A stretch of DNA of 64,000 nucleotides from Candidatus Sumerlaeota bacterium (lineage in GTDB: Bacteria > Sumerlaeota > Sumerlaeia > Sumerlaeales > Sumerlaeaceae). The notes under the pieces were generated by a model. The model was not told the origin of the DNA. It was given only the letters and a program-made list of their open reading frames with translations, and did not search any database. Positions 53,905 through 63,595 of this stretch are shown piece after piece (within the stretch, counting starts at the first letter, position 1; every line of letters starts with the position of its first letter). Where the stretch lies: NCBI GenBank assembly GCA_012513815.1, contig JAAZBM010000014.1:440568-504567 (forward strand). The letters are read 5' to 3'. The position numbers and the translations under genes are program-made.

Positions 53905-54927
53905 TTACGACTGACTCTGCAAACAACTGCAAGCAATGACGCCAACGATTTCCGCCGGAGTCGCCCCACGCGACAAATCATTCATCGGATAGCGCAAGCC
54001 CTGAAAGATTGGACCATAGCTCCGCGCCCCACCGGCATACTGCATCAACTTGTAACCGATGTTCGCGCTGTTCAAATCCGGAAAGACCAGAATATTAGCC
54101 CGCCCATGAAGTGCGCTCTCCGGGGCCTTGACTTCGGCAACCGCCGGAATGAGCGCCGCGTCGACCTGCAATTCGCCATCCACCAACAGCGAGCTTTTCT
54201 CTCGGATGAGCGCCACCGCACGGGTGATTTCATCAACACTCGAATGCACGGAACTGCCATGTGTGGAAAAACTGAGTAACGCAACCCGAGGCGAACATCC
54301 CGGCACTAACAGTTCCATCGTCGAAGCAGTCGCGATGGCAATATTGGCAAGCTGAGAAGACGTCGGATTCGTAATCACGGCGCAATCCGCCAAGCCAATC
54401 ACACCATCATTCCCAAGATGGGAAGGAAGACCATCCAAAACAAAGCACGAGGAAATATCCATATCACTCTGACGGGGACCAATAATCAGCCGCGCCACCC
54501 GCAACACCGAAGCAGTCGTATTCACCGCACCGGCGACAATGCCGTCAACCACGCCGCGACTGGCAAGTAACGCCGCAAAGTACAAGGGGTTGGAAATCAA
54601 ACTTGCGGCAATCTGCGGCGGAAGGGCCTTCCCGGTTTCGCGCTGACGCATCTGCGAATAGTCATTTGCCAACGCGTCAAACAAAGGATGATTGGCGATT
54701 TCGATGACTTCGATGCCATCAAGACTAATCCGCTGTTCAACGGCAATGCGTTCGATTTGACTCCGACTTCCAAGCACGGAAAGGCGACACAAGCCAAGCT
54801 TCGTCGCAAGTTCCGCGGCTCGCAAAACGCGCGGCTCCTCACCCTCGGCAAGCAGAATATGCCGATTTAACGGACGTGCGCGATCAATCCAACTGCCAAC
54901 CAGTCCACCATCAAAACCGGAAAACAT
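53905..54927 (-). CDS. pta: Phosphate acetyltransferase
   Basis: Interconverts acetyl-CoA and acetyl phosphate, the path to acetate and ATP in fermenters. The 340-residue short form has the family start (ILLAEGEEPRVLRAAELAT), NPLYFAALLASRGVVDGIVAGAVNTTASVLRVARLIIG, DCAVITNPTSSQLANIA, PRVALLSFSTHGS and the C-terminal ANILVFPDLNSANIGYKLMQYAGGA. The ATG overlaps the coaD stop by one base (TGATG), suggesting coupling. ackA is not in the window. A phosphate butyryltransferase is the alternative but the motifs fit Pta. Confidence 0.95.
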   Translation of the reverse strand: MFSGFDGGLVGSWIDRARPLNRHILLAEGEEPRVLRAAELATKLGLCRLSVLGSRSQIERIAVEQRISLDGIEVIEIANHPLFDALANDYSQMRQRETGKALPPQIAASLISNPLYFAALLASRGVVDGIVAGAVNTTASVLRVARLIIGPRQSDMDISSCFVLDGLPSHLGNDGVIGLADCAVITNPTSSQLANIAIATASTMELLVPGCSPRVALLSFSTHGSSVHSSVDEITRAVALIREKSSLLVDGELQVDAALIPAVAEVKAPESALHGRANILVFPDLNSANIGYKLMQYAGGARSYGPIFQGLRYPMNDLSRGATPAEIVGVIACSCLQSQS

Positions 54928-55451
54928 CAGAGATTGGCAATCCTCTCCCTAAGTCGTTTGGCAATGCAGGGCAAAACATACGGAGACAAATCACCACCAT
55001 GTTTCGCGAGTTCTTTCACCAGAGAAGAACTCAGGAAAATATGCTGCGGCGAGGACGCGAAAAAGATTTGCACAATATCCGGCGCCAGTTGCTCGTTCGC
55101 CATAGCCATCTGCAATTCCGTATCAAAATCAGACATAGCACGCAACCCTCTGACGATGACGCCCGCGCCGATGGAACGCGCGAAATCCACAGTCAAACCC
55201 GTAAACGATGCCACCTCAATCCCGGGACCCATCTTGGCAGTTGCGTCCCGCAGCATCTCCTCGCGCTCTTCAATCGAAAACAGCGGATGCGGCTTGGTGC
55301 TATTGCGAGCGATAGCCATCGTCACCTTCGGGAACACCTTCAAAGCCTTGCTCAACATCTCCAAATGTCCATTCGTTACAACATCAAAACTCCCCGGATA
55401 AAGAGCATGGTGCGTGTTTGCTACAATTCGCCCGGTATCATTTGCCGTCAT
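54927..55451 (-). CDS. coaD: Pantetheine-phosphate adenylyltransferase
   Basis: Adenylylates 4'-phosphopantetheine to dephospho-CoA, the last but one step of CoA synthesis. The 174-residue protein has the nucleotidyltransferase signature with TNGH at 26-29 (YPGSFDVVTNGHLEM), VRGLRAMSDFDTELQMAMANEQL, and SSSLVKELAKHGGDLS. It is followed by pta with a one-base overlap, linking CoA and acetyl-CoA genes. The upstream 80 bases separate it from the divergent GH26 gene and must hold both promoters. Confidence 0.96.
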   Translation of the reverse strand: MTANDTGRIVANTHHALYPGSFDVVTNGHLEMLSKALKVFPKVTMAIARNSTKPHPLFSIEEREEMLRDATAKMGPGIEVASFTGLTVDFARSIGAGVIVRGLRAMSDFDTELQMAMANEQLAPDIVQIFFASSPQHIFLSSSLVKELAKHGGDLSPYVLPCIAKRLRERIANL

Positions 55452-55533
55452 TGTCGGAGTCGCTCCTCATTACAATTCGATTATATCATCATAAAATATA
55501 TGCAAAATTGTTACTAATACCGTACAAAAAAAT

Positions 55534-57027
55534 ATGTTCAAATCATTCACAAAGAGACAATTCAGCCTTCTCGCGCCACTGTTCATTCCGCTTATGTTCC
55601 TCGCAAACACAGAGATTGGCGCCGCAACATCACGCGAAGAACTCAGCCTCGGCAAGTTTTACTCGTTTGCGCCAACGCCTGCGGAAAGCTACATGGACGC
55701 CCGAGGAAATGAATTCACGGCGGGCACAAAACTAACCGATGAAGACCGCGGCATTGTCTACCCGATGACGGAATGGGTCGCATGGTCATACACGAACGCA
55801 ACGACAATCACGATTGACTTGGGCCGAAATTACCCCATCGAGGAAGCCACCATCGGCCTACGAAGTCACACGGACTGGGGCATCTATTATCCCCAAGCTG
55901 TCAAAGTCGAAACCTCGCCCAATGGCGCGACATGGTCAACCTTTGCCGAGACGGACAATCTCCCACAAGACACCGTCGAGTACTCGACCACCGACCTCCG
56001 CGTCACAGGAAATCGCAACGGGAGATTCGTCCGTTTTGTTTTCAGTCTCGATTATCCGGATTTCTTGTTCGTGGACGAAATCCGAGTCTGGGGATTGTAC
56101 ACGGACACCGCGAAACATGTCCCGCCGGCCGGATGCATGCACGGAGCATTCCCCATCAGTACCGACAATCCATACATGAACATCGCGAACTTTGAGACAC
56201 TGGCTAAGAAAACCATCCGCATGGTTCTGTGGTATGCGGACTGGGAAGTTGACTTTGAAAGTTCGATTGGATACCTGTACGATCTCGTACTGGGCGGAAG
56301 ACTGCTGGAAGTGGGCTGGTTACCGGAGTTCACAACGGCCGAATCAATCGCGAAAGGCAGCCACGACGCGTTCCTCAAAAAGTGGCTCACGGACTGCGCG
56401 AAACGCAACGAGAAAATCTGGCTCAGACCAATGAACGAATTCAACGGCTCGTGGACATTCTATAACTCAACAACCACCAACGGGCGCTATGGCGGAAACC
56501 CCAAGGAGTTCCGTAGGGCGTGGAGAAGAATGTACAACATCGCCGAACAAGTCGGCGCGACAGGAGACAACCAGATTTTCGTCTGGTCGCCCAACCTGCC
56601 AAGCTATCCTCAGACACAAGAGAACCGCTTTCAGGCATACTATCCCGGACACAACTATGTCGACTGGGTGGGAGCCTCATGCTACAACAACGGCACCACG
56701 CCGGTTACCCTGCTCGATGCGTGGTACAACGAGTACGCGACACGCAAACCGCTCATGATTGTGGAAGGCGGCAGCACCGAGGAATACACAGCGACACCCA
56801 AACCGCAATGGACGACGGCACTCTACGAGGCCCTTCAAACGAAGTATCCCCAAATCAAGGCGATGATATGGTTCAATCCGCAAGGAGGCGGCGCCGACCA
56901 AAGCGATTTACGCATCGATTCATCACAAAAAGCACTCGAAGCCTACCAAAAGGCAATAGCCCCATCATATTTTCTTGACTTCAATGCGAGCATCGATGAA
57001 TGGAAAAACTTTGATAATTATGAATAG
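55534..57027 (+). CDS. Secreted glycanase, GH26-like, with N-terminal discoidin-type domain
   Basis: A 497-residue exported hydrolase. A signal peptide (about 1-31) is followed by a beta-sandwich resembling F5/8 type C domains (about 40-190: TITIDLGRNYPIEEATIGLR, VKVETSPNGATWSTFAE, GRFVRFVFSLDYP) and a barrel with GH26-type signatures: acid/base Glu302 in WLRPMNEFNGSW and nucleophile Glu411 in LMIVEGGS, plus WVGASCYNNG. Beta-mannanase or a related beta-glycanase is likely; specificity is not shown. A tail of about 25 residues ends KNFDNYE. The gene stands alone, just upstream of the tRNA gene. Confidence 0.86.
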   Translation: MFKSFTKRQFSLLAPLFIPLMFLANTEIGAATSREELSLGKFYSFAPTPAESYMDARGNEFTAGTKLTDEDRGIVYPMTEWVAWSYTNATTITIDLGRNYPIEEATIGLRSHTDWGIYYPQAVKVETSPNGATWSTFAETDNLPQDTVEYSTTDLRVTGNRNGRFVRFVFSLDYPDFLFVDEIRVWGLYTDTAKHVPPAGCMHGAFPISTDNPYMNIANFETLAKKTIRMVLWYADWEVDFESSIGYLYDLVLGGRLLEVGWLPEFTTAESIAKGSHDAFLKKWLTDCAKRNEKIWLRPMNEFNGSWTFYNSTTTNGRYGGNPKEFRRAWRRMYNIAEQVGATGDNQIFVWSPNLPSYPQTQENRFQAYYPGHNYVDWVGASCYNNGTTPVTLLDAWYNEYATRKPLMIVEGGSTEEYTATPKPQWTTALYEALQTKYPQIKAMIWFNPQGGGADQSDLRIDSSQKALEAYQKAIAPSYFLDFNASIDEWKNFDNYE

Positions 57028-57063
57028 TCAGCCATTCTGACAGTAAAATTTATCGCTTCTATT

Positions 57064-57139
57064 GGGGGCATAGCTCAGCTGGGAGAGCGGTAGGTTCGCA
57101 ATCTACAGGCCAGGGGTTCGATCCCCCTTGCCTCCACCA
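57064..57139 (+). tRNA. tRNA-Ala (anticodon CGC)
   Basis: A full 76-base cloverleaf: acceptor GGGGGCA with TGCCTCC, D stem GCTC/GAGC, anticodon loop TTCGCAA with anticodon CGC (57097-57099) reading GCG, T stem AGGGG/CCCCT, and an encoded CCA end. The G3-U70 pair that identifies alanine tRNA is present. A T-rich hairpin follows. Confidence 0.98.
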
Positions 57140-57147
57140 TAGTTTAG

Positions 57148-57182
57148 CAGCGCGACGAAAAATTTTTCTCGCGCTGTTTTTT
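57148..57182 (+). terminator. Intrinsic terminator of the tRNA gene
   Basis: Outer stem CAGCGCGA/TCGCGCTG with an inner GAAAAA/TTTTTC arm, followed by six Ts and more T-rich sequence, eight bases after the tRNA. Confidence 0.9.
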
Positions 57183-57230
57183 ATTTTTCAGGTGACGACT
57201 CTCGACACAAACAGAACGAAAATATTATAC

Positions 57231-57259
57231 TTGACTTCTCCAGAGGCCTAATATATTAT
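57231..57259 (+). promoter_or_regulatory. Candidate promoter of the 2034-residue protein gene
   Basis: TTGACT (57231-57236) and TATTAT (57254-57259) are 17 bases apart in AT-rich sequence, about 36 bases before the ATG. AAGGA lies nine bases before the start. Confidence 0.6.
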
Positions 57260-57294
57260 AATATATAGAAATAAATCAAAAAGGATGAATTTGA

Positions 57295-60200
57295 ATGAAA
57301 AAAGTAGTTTGTAACCGTTGGGGTCTTTTTCTGTTTTTGCTGACTCTGCCGCTGTTTGCGGGCGCCGGTGACAAAATGGACGATTTAGGGCTCACGCCGG
57401 AGGGAATGCCCAAACCGGCAGCTGTCGCCAAAGATAAGACCCCGAAGATTCATCTGGCAATATATGACAAAAAAGATGCCGTGTACGACATGAAAGCACT
57501 GCCGTTGCCGGAGGGTTTCGCAACGATGAAAATCGCGGACAAGGCGGACACTATCATCAAGCTTTTGTTTAAGTATGACACGGACCTCCTGAGTGGCGCC
57601 GTCTATGATGGCGTCGTCAGCAGTGACAAAGAGACCATCGAGGCGCGCTTCACGTTCCCCAAAGGCATGAAAAATGTCACGGGATGGGCTGACAGCGAAG
57701 GCATCGGTCTAGGCGGTTCGCTCAGCGATTGCCTCTTCGCGAACCTCGAAGAGCTCCAGAACTTTTCGACCAAATATCGCCGCGAGGGCGAACAGCAATA
57801 TCAATCCCTTGACGCGTATATGATAACCGACGGCGGCGAACCAAACCAGGGAACAGACATGACTCCCGACGGCCCTGACACAACGACGTCTGAACCGCAA
57901 AAAGAAGGCTCGCTAAACTCGCAGAATGGCGCCAGACCAACGGGTGGATTGACCGGCAAAGCCGTCTACCTCAACCCCGGACACGGCTACGTATGGCGTG
58001 GAACCAACAACGATAGTTTCGGCATTCAGCGTGGATTCGTTCACAACAACATCGAAGACTTCAGCAACGCCGACCTCATGTGCAACTACCTCATGCCATA
58101 CATTTGGAATGCGGGCGGCGATGTTTTCTCCGTGCGCGAATCTGATACAAACCCAAACATGGTCATCGTGGACAATGATGACACAGCAAGAACTGACGGC
58201 TATGGCTTCTCGAAAACGGGAACATGGAACACCAGTAGTGTATCGGCGTTCAAAAACGGGGTCTCCCCTTATACCAGCGGAACGAACCCGTTCGCGCAAG
58301 GAACCGCATTGATGACATCTTGTGTTTCGTCGGCCACACCAAGCGCGACAGCCACATGGGCGGCGCAAATTCCTGCTACCGGGTGGTACAACGTCTACGT
58401 CACACAAGTCGCCTACACTAACCGCGCCTCCGCGGCAAAATACAAAGTCTACCACGCCGGAGGCGTCACGGACTGCACACTCGACCACCGCAGATGGCGC
58501 AACGCATGGGTGCCCCTCGGAAGATTCTTCTTTGAGAAAAACGCCCCCGCAAACCAAGCCAAAGTCGTCCTCAACAACGCAGGCTTCTCAACGAACACCT
58601 ATATCACCGCTGACGCTGTGCGTTGGGGTGGTGGCAAGGGCGTCATCAAGCGCGGCAAAGGCACCAGTGGCCAACTGCGCTATCTCGAAGAGGCTCGCTA
58701 TCACTTGCAGTTCATGGGACTGCCTGATGTGGGAACGGACAGCACAGGAAGCTCAATCGGATACAATGCCAGTTCCGCAGCGGATACCGATTCGCAAGTT
58801 GACGAAAAGGACGGATGGACCGCGCGCCCACGCTTTGCCCGCTACATGTACGACAAAGCCAAAATCTACGGAGCGCCTGCACAGGATTCCGTGTTTCTCT
58901 CAAGCCACACGAACGCATACAACGGTGAAGCACGCGGATACGGAACATATATTCGTTCCGACGCCCCCACCGACTATCTGACATATGGAGCAAAAGTTCA
59001 TGACACCGTTTTCGATGACTGCAAAGCCATCTTCAACAAAACGCCCGGACCATGGTACGACCGTGGCAAGCACAAAAGTGGCGAAAACTATGGCGAAGCC
59101 AATCACAACACCGCCAATATGCCGACACTGCTCGGTGAATGGTTGTTTCACGACAACGCCAGCGATATGCAACTCTATCACCATCCCCGTTTCAAACAGG
59201 CAATGGCACGTGGAATCATGCGTGGCATCATCCAATACTGGAACTACAAAGGGAAGATTAGCCTTGTCTATCCGCCCGAACCTATTACAAATCTTTGTGT
59301 CCTGCAAAAGGACGCCTCATCGGTCGTCCTCACATGGGGAAAACCACCGACAGCCATCAACGGCCGCGCCATCGCGAGTGCCGCGACCGGATACAAAATC
59401 TGGATGAGCGAACACGGTAGAGCTTTTCCGAATGTAAAAGCCACGCTGTCCTCAACCGCAGCGGTCCCGACATACACCGTGACCGGATTAACCCCCGGCA
59501 AAACCTACTACTTCAAGGTCACCGCCACAAATGCCGGCGGCGAGAGCCAAGCGGGCGACACACTTGCTGTCAGAACCGAAAGCAACGTCAACGCCAAGAA
59601 AATCCTTATCGTTCAGGGATTCAACAAACTCGACCCATCAACGCGCGTCAATACGTCATACGGCTCGGGCGTCAGTTACCGTCACCTGTTGGATCGCATG
59701 AACAGCTACGATTACATTTTCGAGCACATGAAAGGCATCGACGCCTATTGCAAAGCGAAGAACATCCCCATCAAAGTCGATTCATGCAACAAAGACTCCA
59801 TCAATGGGAAATGGGTGCTTCTTGGCGGCTATGATGCCGTCATCTGGATGTCCGGCATCGAAGCCGAAGTCGCCACTTTCGACTGTTGGGACGACACATC
59901 AATCGCTGCCAATTCTCGAACGGCAATCAAAGAATATCTCGCGACCAACGGCAAGGCGTTCTTCATCAGCGGTTCCGAACTTGCATGGGAACTTGACAGC
60001 AAAGCCGTCGACGCCTCATTCCTCAACAGCACCCTCAAGGCCGACTATGTCTCCGACAGCTCAAATGTCTACAGCGTCAAACCCGTCGCCGGATCCATAT
60101 TCGAAGGGCTCGACGACGCGATTCCCTTTGACGATGGCAGCGATGTTGTGCGCCCCGGCTATCAGGTGCAGTGGGCCGACGTCATCAAACCGCTCAACGG

Positions 60201-63200
60201 CTCAACCGCCGCCTTAGCATACGGCGCCGGACAGGGAACACAACTCGACGCCTTCGAGGACGCAGGATCATGGCAACAACCCGGATACTCATCGCAGTCA
60301 AGCGGTCTCGATGCCTCAAGCATGGACATCGACACCTCTGTCGCCTATGAAGGCAACGCCTCGATGAAAATCTCGGTCACGTGGGGTAGCGGCACCACAC
60401 TGCGCGAGTACAACGCAGGATTGCCAACCTTTACATTTGGCTCGGGTGACACCATCTCCTACATGGTATACGGTGACAATAGCAATACCACATTGTGCTT
60501 CATGTTGCGTGACTCCGACGGAGATTTGCTCTATCATAACCCCATACTGCTCAACTTCACAGGCTGGAAAAAGTTTGCATGGAAATACGAAGACCCATTT
60601 AGTAAATTCGCGGGAGGCGGCGACGGAGCGATTACCGGCCCAGTCCGCGTTGACTCGTTCTTCGTGCGCAAAGGCTCCTCCGCCACCAGCAACACATTCC
60701 GCATCGATGACCTCAGAGTTTCCGGCACCGGCAACTCATCATCCGACGCCGTCGCGGCCATCCAGTGGGGCACACCCACTACATCGCGCCTCGTCTACAT
60801 TGGCTTCCCATTCGAGACCATCCTCGACGAAACAAAACGCAACAACGTCATGGCGCGCGTCATCGAATTCCTACTGCCCCCATACGACGCAGGTTCTGTA
60901 ACCGTCAACATCTCCCCCGCTGGAGCCGTCACGGCCGGTGCGCAATGGAGCATCGATGGCGGAACAACATGGAACGCCAGTGGAGCGACGGTTTCCGGCG
61001 TGAAAGTCGGAACGCAAACGATAACGTTCAAGACCATCAGCGGATGGGATGCACCCGCCGCTAAGACTGTCACAATCGTCAAAGATTCCACAATAACGCA
61101 GTCCGCGACCTATGTGCAGCAACTCGGCAATCTAACCGTAACCATCACACCTCAAGGCGCAATCAACGCCGGAGCACAGTGGAGCATTGATGGTGGTACG
61201 ACTTGGAATGTGAGCGGCGCGACAAAATCATATCTGCCTATAGGGACGTACACCGTCACTTTCAAGCAGATAACCAACTGGACTACCCCCACATCGAAAC
61301 AAGTCACCGTGACGAAAGACACAACAGTCACAACGACCGGCGAGTATGTTTCGCTGATTAGGTTCGGATCCATTAAGGTGACTATCACGCCCGAAGCCGC
61401 AGCTAATGCGGGCGCGCAATGGACAATCGACGATGGAACGACATGGAATAATAGTGGCGTAACATTGACTGAGATTCCTGTCGGCACATACACAGTTTTC
61501 TATTCCACGGTCAACGGTTGGGAACAACCGCCTGCGGAAACTGTGGAAATCACCGAACAGCAAACGTCCAACGTACCAGCCACCTATACTTCTCTGAACG
61601 GCACGCTGACCGTCAACATCACACCCGCCGAGGCAGTGACCGCCGGTGCCCAGTGGAGCGTCGACGGCGGCATGACATGGAACGACAGCGGCACAATCAT
61701 AACTCTTGCGGCGGGAGACTATACGGTTCAATTCAAGGAAATCAGTGGTTGGCTGTCGCCTGTCCCGCAGTCTGTTCAAATTCAGCAGAACCAGCTGACA
61801 AGCGCCGAGGGCGTGTATGAGTATTCGGTGACGCAGGATATTATTTTGCAAAACGGCAACTTCAGTGTTGGCACGGCCGGGGCGGTTGCGCCGGGTGTGA
61901 CGGTGGATATGTCGTGGGATGTATCTGCATCGCAAGCAGTTACAGCGCCGGTGTGGTTCGAGGTGTTTGGCAGCAAGACCGGCGGCTTTGATCAGGTGCG
62001 GACTGGCGCAACAATGACTTACTCGTACAAGAAAACGGATGGTTTGAGCGCTAATTCGTCGCAGGTAAAACCGTCGAATCTGGTACTCAACACAGTGACG
62101 GATGGCGTGTACACGCTGATTCCGAGCGTCAACCGAGCGACGCTCAAGTCTGGGTCGGAGGTCGCGATTCCCGAAATGAATTACACGAACAACTGGTTGC
62201 CGGTTGCCGGTAAACGCTTGTCGGTTCATAATCCGAACCAGCAGGATATCGACTTGTCTTTGTCCGATGTTCAGGTCTTGTATAATCCGATACAACCGAC
62301 AAAGGTCAGCTTCACGGGTAAAGTTACAAACACAGGCTCGGTCGATATGACCAAGCCGGGCGCGTGGGTCGAGGTGTTCTATGGAACGCTGACGGCCGAG
62401 GGTACGCTGATGCCGCAAGGCACCATCGGCGCCGGCCAGAACATCAACACTCTGGCGGCAGGCGAGTCGGCGAACTTCTCGCTGAGCGGAACGGTTACCG
62501 CGGGCGTGATGAATCGCGCGTTTGCGGTCGTTGCCGACAGCACAGACATCGTCCCCGAGAAGCAGGAAGTCAACAACTCCTATCTGGTCTACGACCCGTC
62601 GGTTCTGCCTCCGGGCAAAGACAACGGCATCGATTTGGCCATCACGAACATGAGCGTCGACGCCTCGCAGCTCGTGCCGAATTCTGTTGCGCCGGGCAGC
62701 AAACTCAAATATAGCCTGACAATTCAGAACAAGGGTACGGTCATGCCGTCGGACAAGGTGTATGTTGAGCTTTTCGCCTCGCAAGACGGCTGTGTGAGCA
62801 GTGTGCCAGGTGTGACGTTGTGCTTCAGCAAACAGATCGACGCCCCCGCCCTTGGCGCATCGCAGACCTATCAGTTCGAGCAAACCATCAACTCAATCGG
62901 CGATGGAATGTACACACTGCTTGCGGTCGTCAACCGTGCGGCCGTGGCCACGAATCCCGGTGACGAAACGCCGCTCGACAACCGCTACGCTTACAACGGT
63001 GGTCGCGTATTCCTGAGCACACCTGCTTCGGGTGGCAGCGTCAACCTTGTGTGGAGCGATGGCCCGTACTTCGAACCCGCGCCTGAAGCCGGCAACAGAA
63101 TACGCGTCCATGGCACCGTCAAAAACGTTGGCGACATCGCCGCTCGCGCCTTCTGGACCGAGGCCTTCGTCGGCACAGTGCAAGAGAAGACCGGAGTGTT

Positions 63201-63399
63201 CTACAAAGACACCGCCACCGTCTTCGCTGCCGGTCAAAACGGCGGCAGCACACTGGCCCCCGGCGCCGAACGTGAATTCGACGTTACCGGCCGCGTTGAC
63301 GCGGGCCAAGTCGTCGGCGTCCTCATAGACAGTACCGATGTCGTCGCCGAAACCGACGAGACGGACAACTACGACTATAGCGAACTGTTAGCCCAATAG
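57295..63399 (+). CDS. Giant secreted N-acetylmuramoyl-L-alanine amidase-like multidomain protein
   Basis: A 2034-residue exported protein with a signal peptide (about 1-23). After a leader region, an Amidase_3-type zinc peptidase fold starts at about 219 (LNPGHG). All four expected residues are present: His230, Glu254 (NNIEDF), His538 (SSHTNAYNG) and Glu615 (LLGEWLF). Between Glu254 and His538 sits a golvesin-like beta domain (about 297-447: TGTWNTSS, IPATGWYNVYVTQVAYTNR, ADAVRWGGG). Then follow fibronectin III (about 662-760), an alpha/beta domain (about 768-1198) interrupted by a carbohydrate-binding-like jelly roll (984-1147), four PEGA-like repeats (1200-1512) and CARDB-like modules to the end. 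It probably cuts or binds peptidoglycan or surface glycan. Base skew changes near the repeat/CARDB border. No sorting signal is seen. Confidence 0.85.
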   Translation: MKKVVCNRWGLFLFLLTLPLFAGAGDKMDDLGLTPEGMPKPAAVAKDKTPKIHLAIYDKKDAVYDMKALPLPEGFATMKIADKADTIIKLLFKYDTDLLSGAVYDGVVSSDKETIEARFTFPKGMKNVTGWADSEGIGLGGSLSDCLFANLEELQNFSTKYRREGEQQYQSLDAYMITDGGEPNQGTDMTPDGPDTTTSEPQKEGSLNSQNGARPTGGLTGKAVYLNPGHGYVWRGTNNDSFGIQRGFVHNNIEDFSNADLMCNYLMPYIWNAGGDVFSVRESDTNPNMVIVDNDDTARTDGYGFSKTGTWNTSSVSAFKNGVSPYTSGTNPFAQGTALMTSCVSSATPSATATWAAQIPATGWYNVYVTQVAYTNRASAAKYKVYHAGGVTDCTLDHRRWRNAWVPLGRFFFEKNAPANQAKVVLNNAGFSTNTYITADAVRWGGGKGVIKRGKGTSGQLRYLEEARYHLQFMGLPDVGTDSTGSSIGYNASSAADTDSQVDEKDGWTARPRFARYMYDKAKIYGAPAQDSVFLSSHTNAYNGEARGYGTYIRSDAPTDYLTYGAKVHDTVFDDCKAIFNKTPGPWYDRGKHKSGENYGEANHNTANMPTLLGEWLFHDNASDMQLYHHPRFKQAMARGIMRGIIQYWNYKGKISLVYPPEPITNLCVLQKDASSVVLTWGKPPTAINGRAIASAATGYKIWMSEHGRAFPNVKATLSSTAAVPTYTVTGLTPGKTYYFKVTATNAGGESQAGDTLAVRTESNVNAKKILIVQGFNKLDPSTRVNTSYGSGVSYRHLLDRMNSYDYIFEHMKGIDAYCKAKNIPIKVDSCNKDSINGKWVLLGGYDAVIWMSGIEAEVATFDCWDDTSIAANSRTAIKEYLATNGKAFFISGSELAWELDSKAVDASFLNSTLKADYVSDSSNVYSVKPVAGSIFEGLDDAIPFDDGSDVVRPGYQVQWADVIKPLNGSTAALAYGAGQGTQLDAFEDAGSWQQPGYSSQSSGLDASSMDIDTSVAYEGNASMKISVTWGSGTTLREYNAGLPTFTFGSGDTISYMVYGDNSNTTLCFMLRDSDGDLLYHNPILLNFTGWKKFAWKYEDPFSKFAGGGDGAITGPVRVDSFFVRKGSSATSNTFRIDDLRVSGTGNSSSDAVAAIQWGTPTTSRLVYIGFPFETILDETKRNNVMARVIEFLLPPYDAGSVTVNISPAGAVTAGAQWSIDGGTTWNASGATVSGVKVGTQTITFKTISGWDAPAAKTVTIVKDSTITQSATYVQQLGNLTVTITPQGAINAGAQWSIDGGTTWNVSGATKSYLPIGTYTVTFKQITNWTTPTSKQVTVTKDTTVTTTGEYVSLIRFGSIKVTITPEAAANAGAQWTIDDGTTWNNSGVTLTEIPVGTYTVFYSTVNGWEQPPAETVEITEQQTSNVPATYTSLNGTLTVNITPAEAVTAGAQWSVDGGMTWNDSGTIITLAAGDYTVQFKEISGWLSPVPQSVQIQQNQLTSAEGVYEYSVTQDIILQNGNFSVGTAGAVAPGVTVDMSWDVSASQAVTAPVWFEVFGSKTGGFDQVRTGATMTYSYKKTDGLSANSSQVKPSNLVLNTVTDGVYTLIPSVNRATLKSGSEVAIPEMNYTNNWLPVAGKRLSVHNPNQQDIDLSLSDVQVLYNPIQPTKVSFTGKVTNTGSVDMTKPGAWVEVFYGTLTAEGTLMPQGTIGAGQNINTLAAGESANFSLSGTVTAGVMNRAFAVVADSTDIVPEKQEVNNSYLVYDPSVLPPGKDNGIDLAITNMSVDASQLVPNSVAPGSKLKYSLTIQNKGTVMPSDKVYVELFASQDGCVSSVPGVTLCFSKQIDAPALGASQTYQFEQTINSIGDGMYTLLAVVNRAAVATNPGDETPLDNRYAYNGGRVFLSTPASGGSVNLVWSDGPYFEPAPEAGNRIRVHGTVKNVGDIAARAFWTEAFVGTVQEKTGVFYKDTATVFAAGQNGGSTLAPGAEREFDVTGRVDAGQVVGVLIDSTDVVAETDETDNYDYSELLAQ
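60892..61833 (+). repeat. Four tandem copies of a 77-79-residue PEGA-like module
   Basis: Within the giant gene, units begin at about residues 1200, 1277, 1356 and 1435. Each holds the pattern VNI/TITP..AxxAGAQWSIDGGTTWN, then VGTYTVTFK, GW and a closing TATY-like turn. The copies are similar in protein but diverged in DNA. Confidence 0.9.
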
Positions 63400-63436
63400 T
63401 TCCCTGAAGTAGCAACTAAGAAACCGCAACAAAATG

Positions 63437-63472
63437 GCAATAGCCGCAAGTGTAACAGCTTGCGGCTATTGC
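63437..63472 (+). terminator. Long stem-loop after the giant gene, no T-run
   Basis: A 14-bp perfect stem GCAATAGCCGCAAG/CTTGCGGCTATTGC with an 8-base loop, 37 bases after the stop. It lacks a following T-run, so it may act by pausing or 3'-end protection. Confidence 0.6.
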
Positions 63473-63595
63473 TGTTGTACGCAGGCTGCGCGGTTGTCTC
63501 TGTGGGATGTTTTGTGATGATGGCGAGACGGCGACGACGGGAGATGCCGTTTTGTTGTAAATTTTGCTCGGGGCGTTGTTTATTTATTACCGGTC

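Noticed and set aside
61228..62883. Long open frame (551 codons) antisense to the giant protein gene
   Set aside because: Its composition is extremely rich in Arg, His and Cys, it has no recognisable motif or ribosome binding site, and the sense strand encodes clear repeats and domains. It is a by-product of the codon choice.
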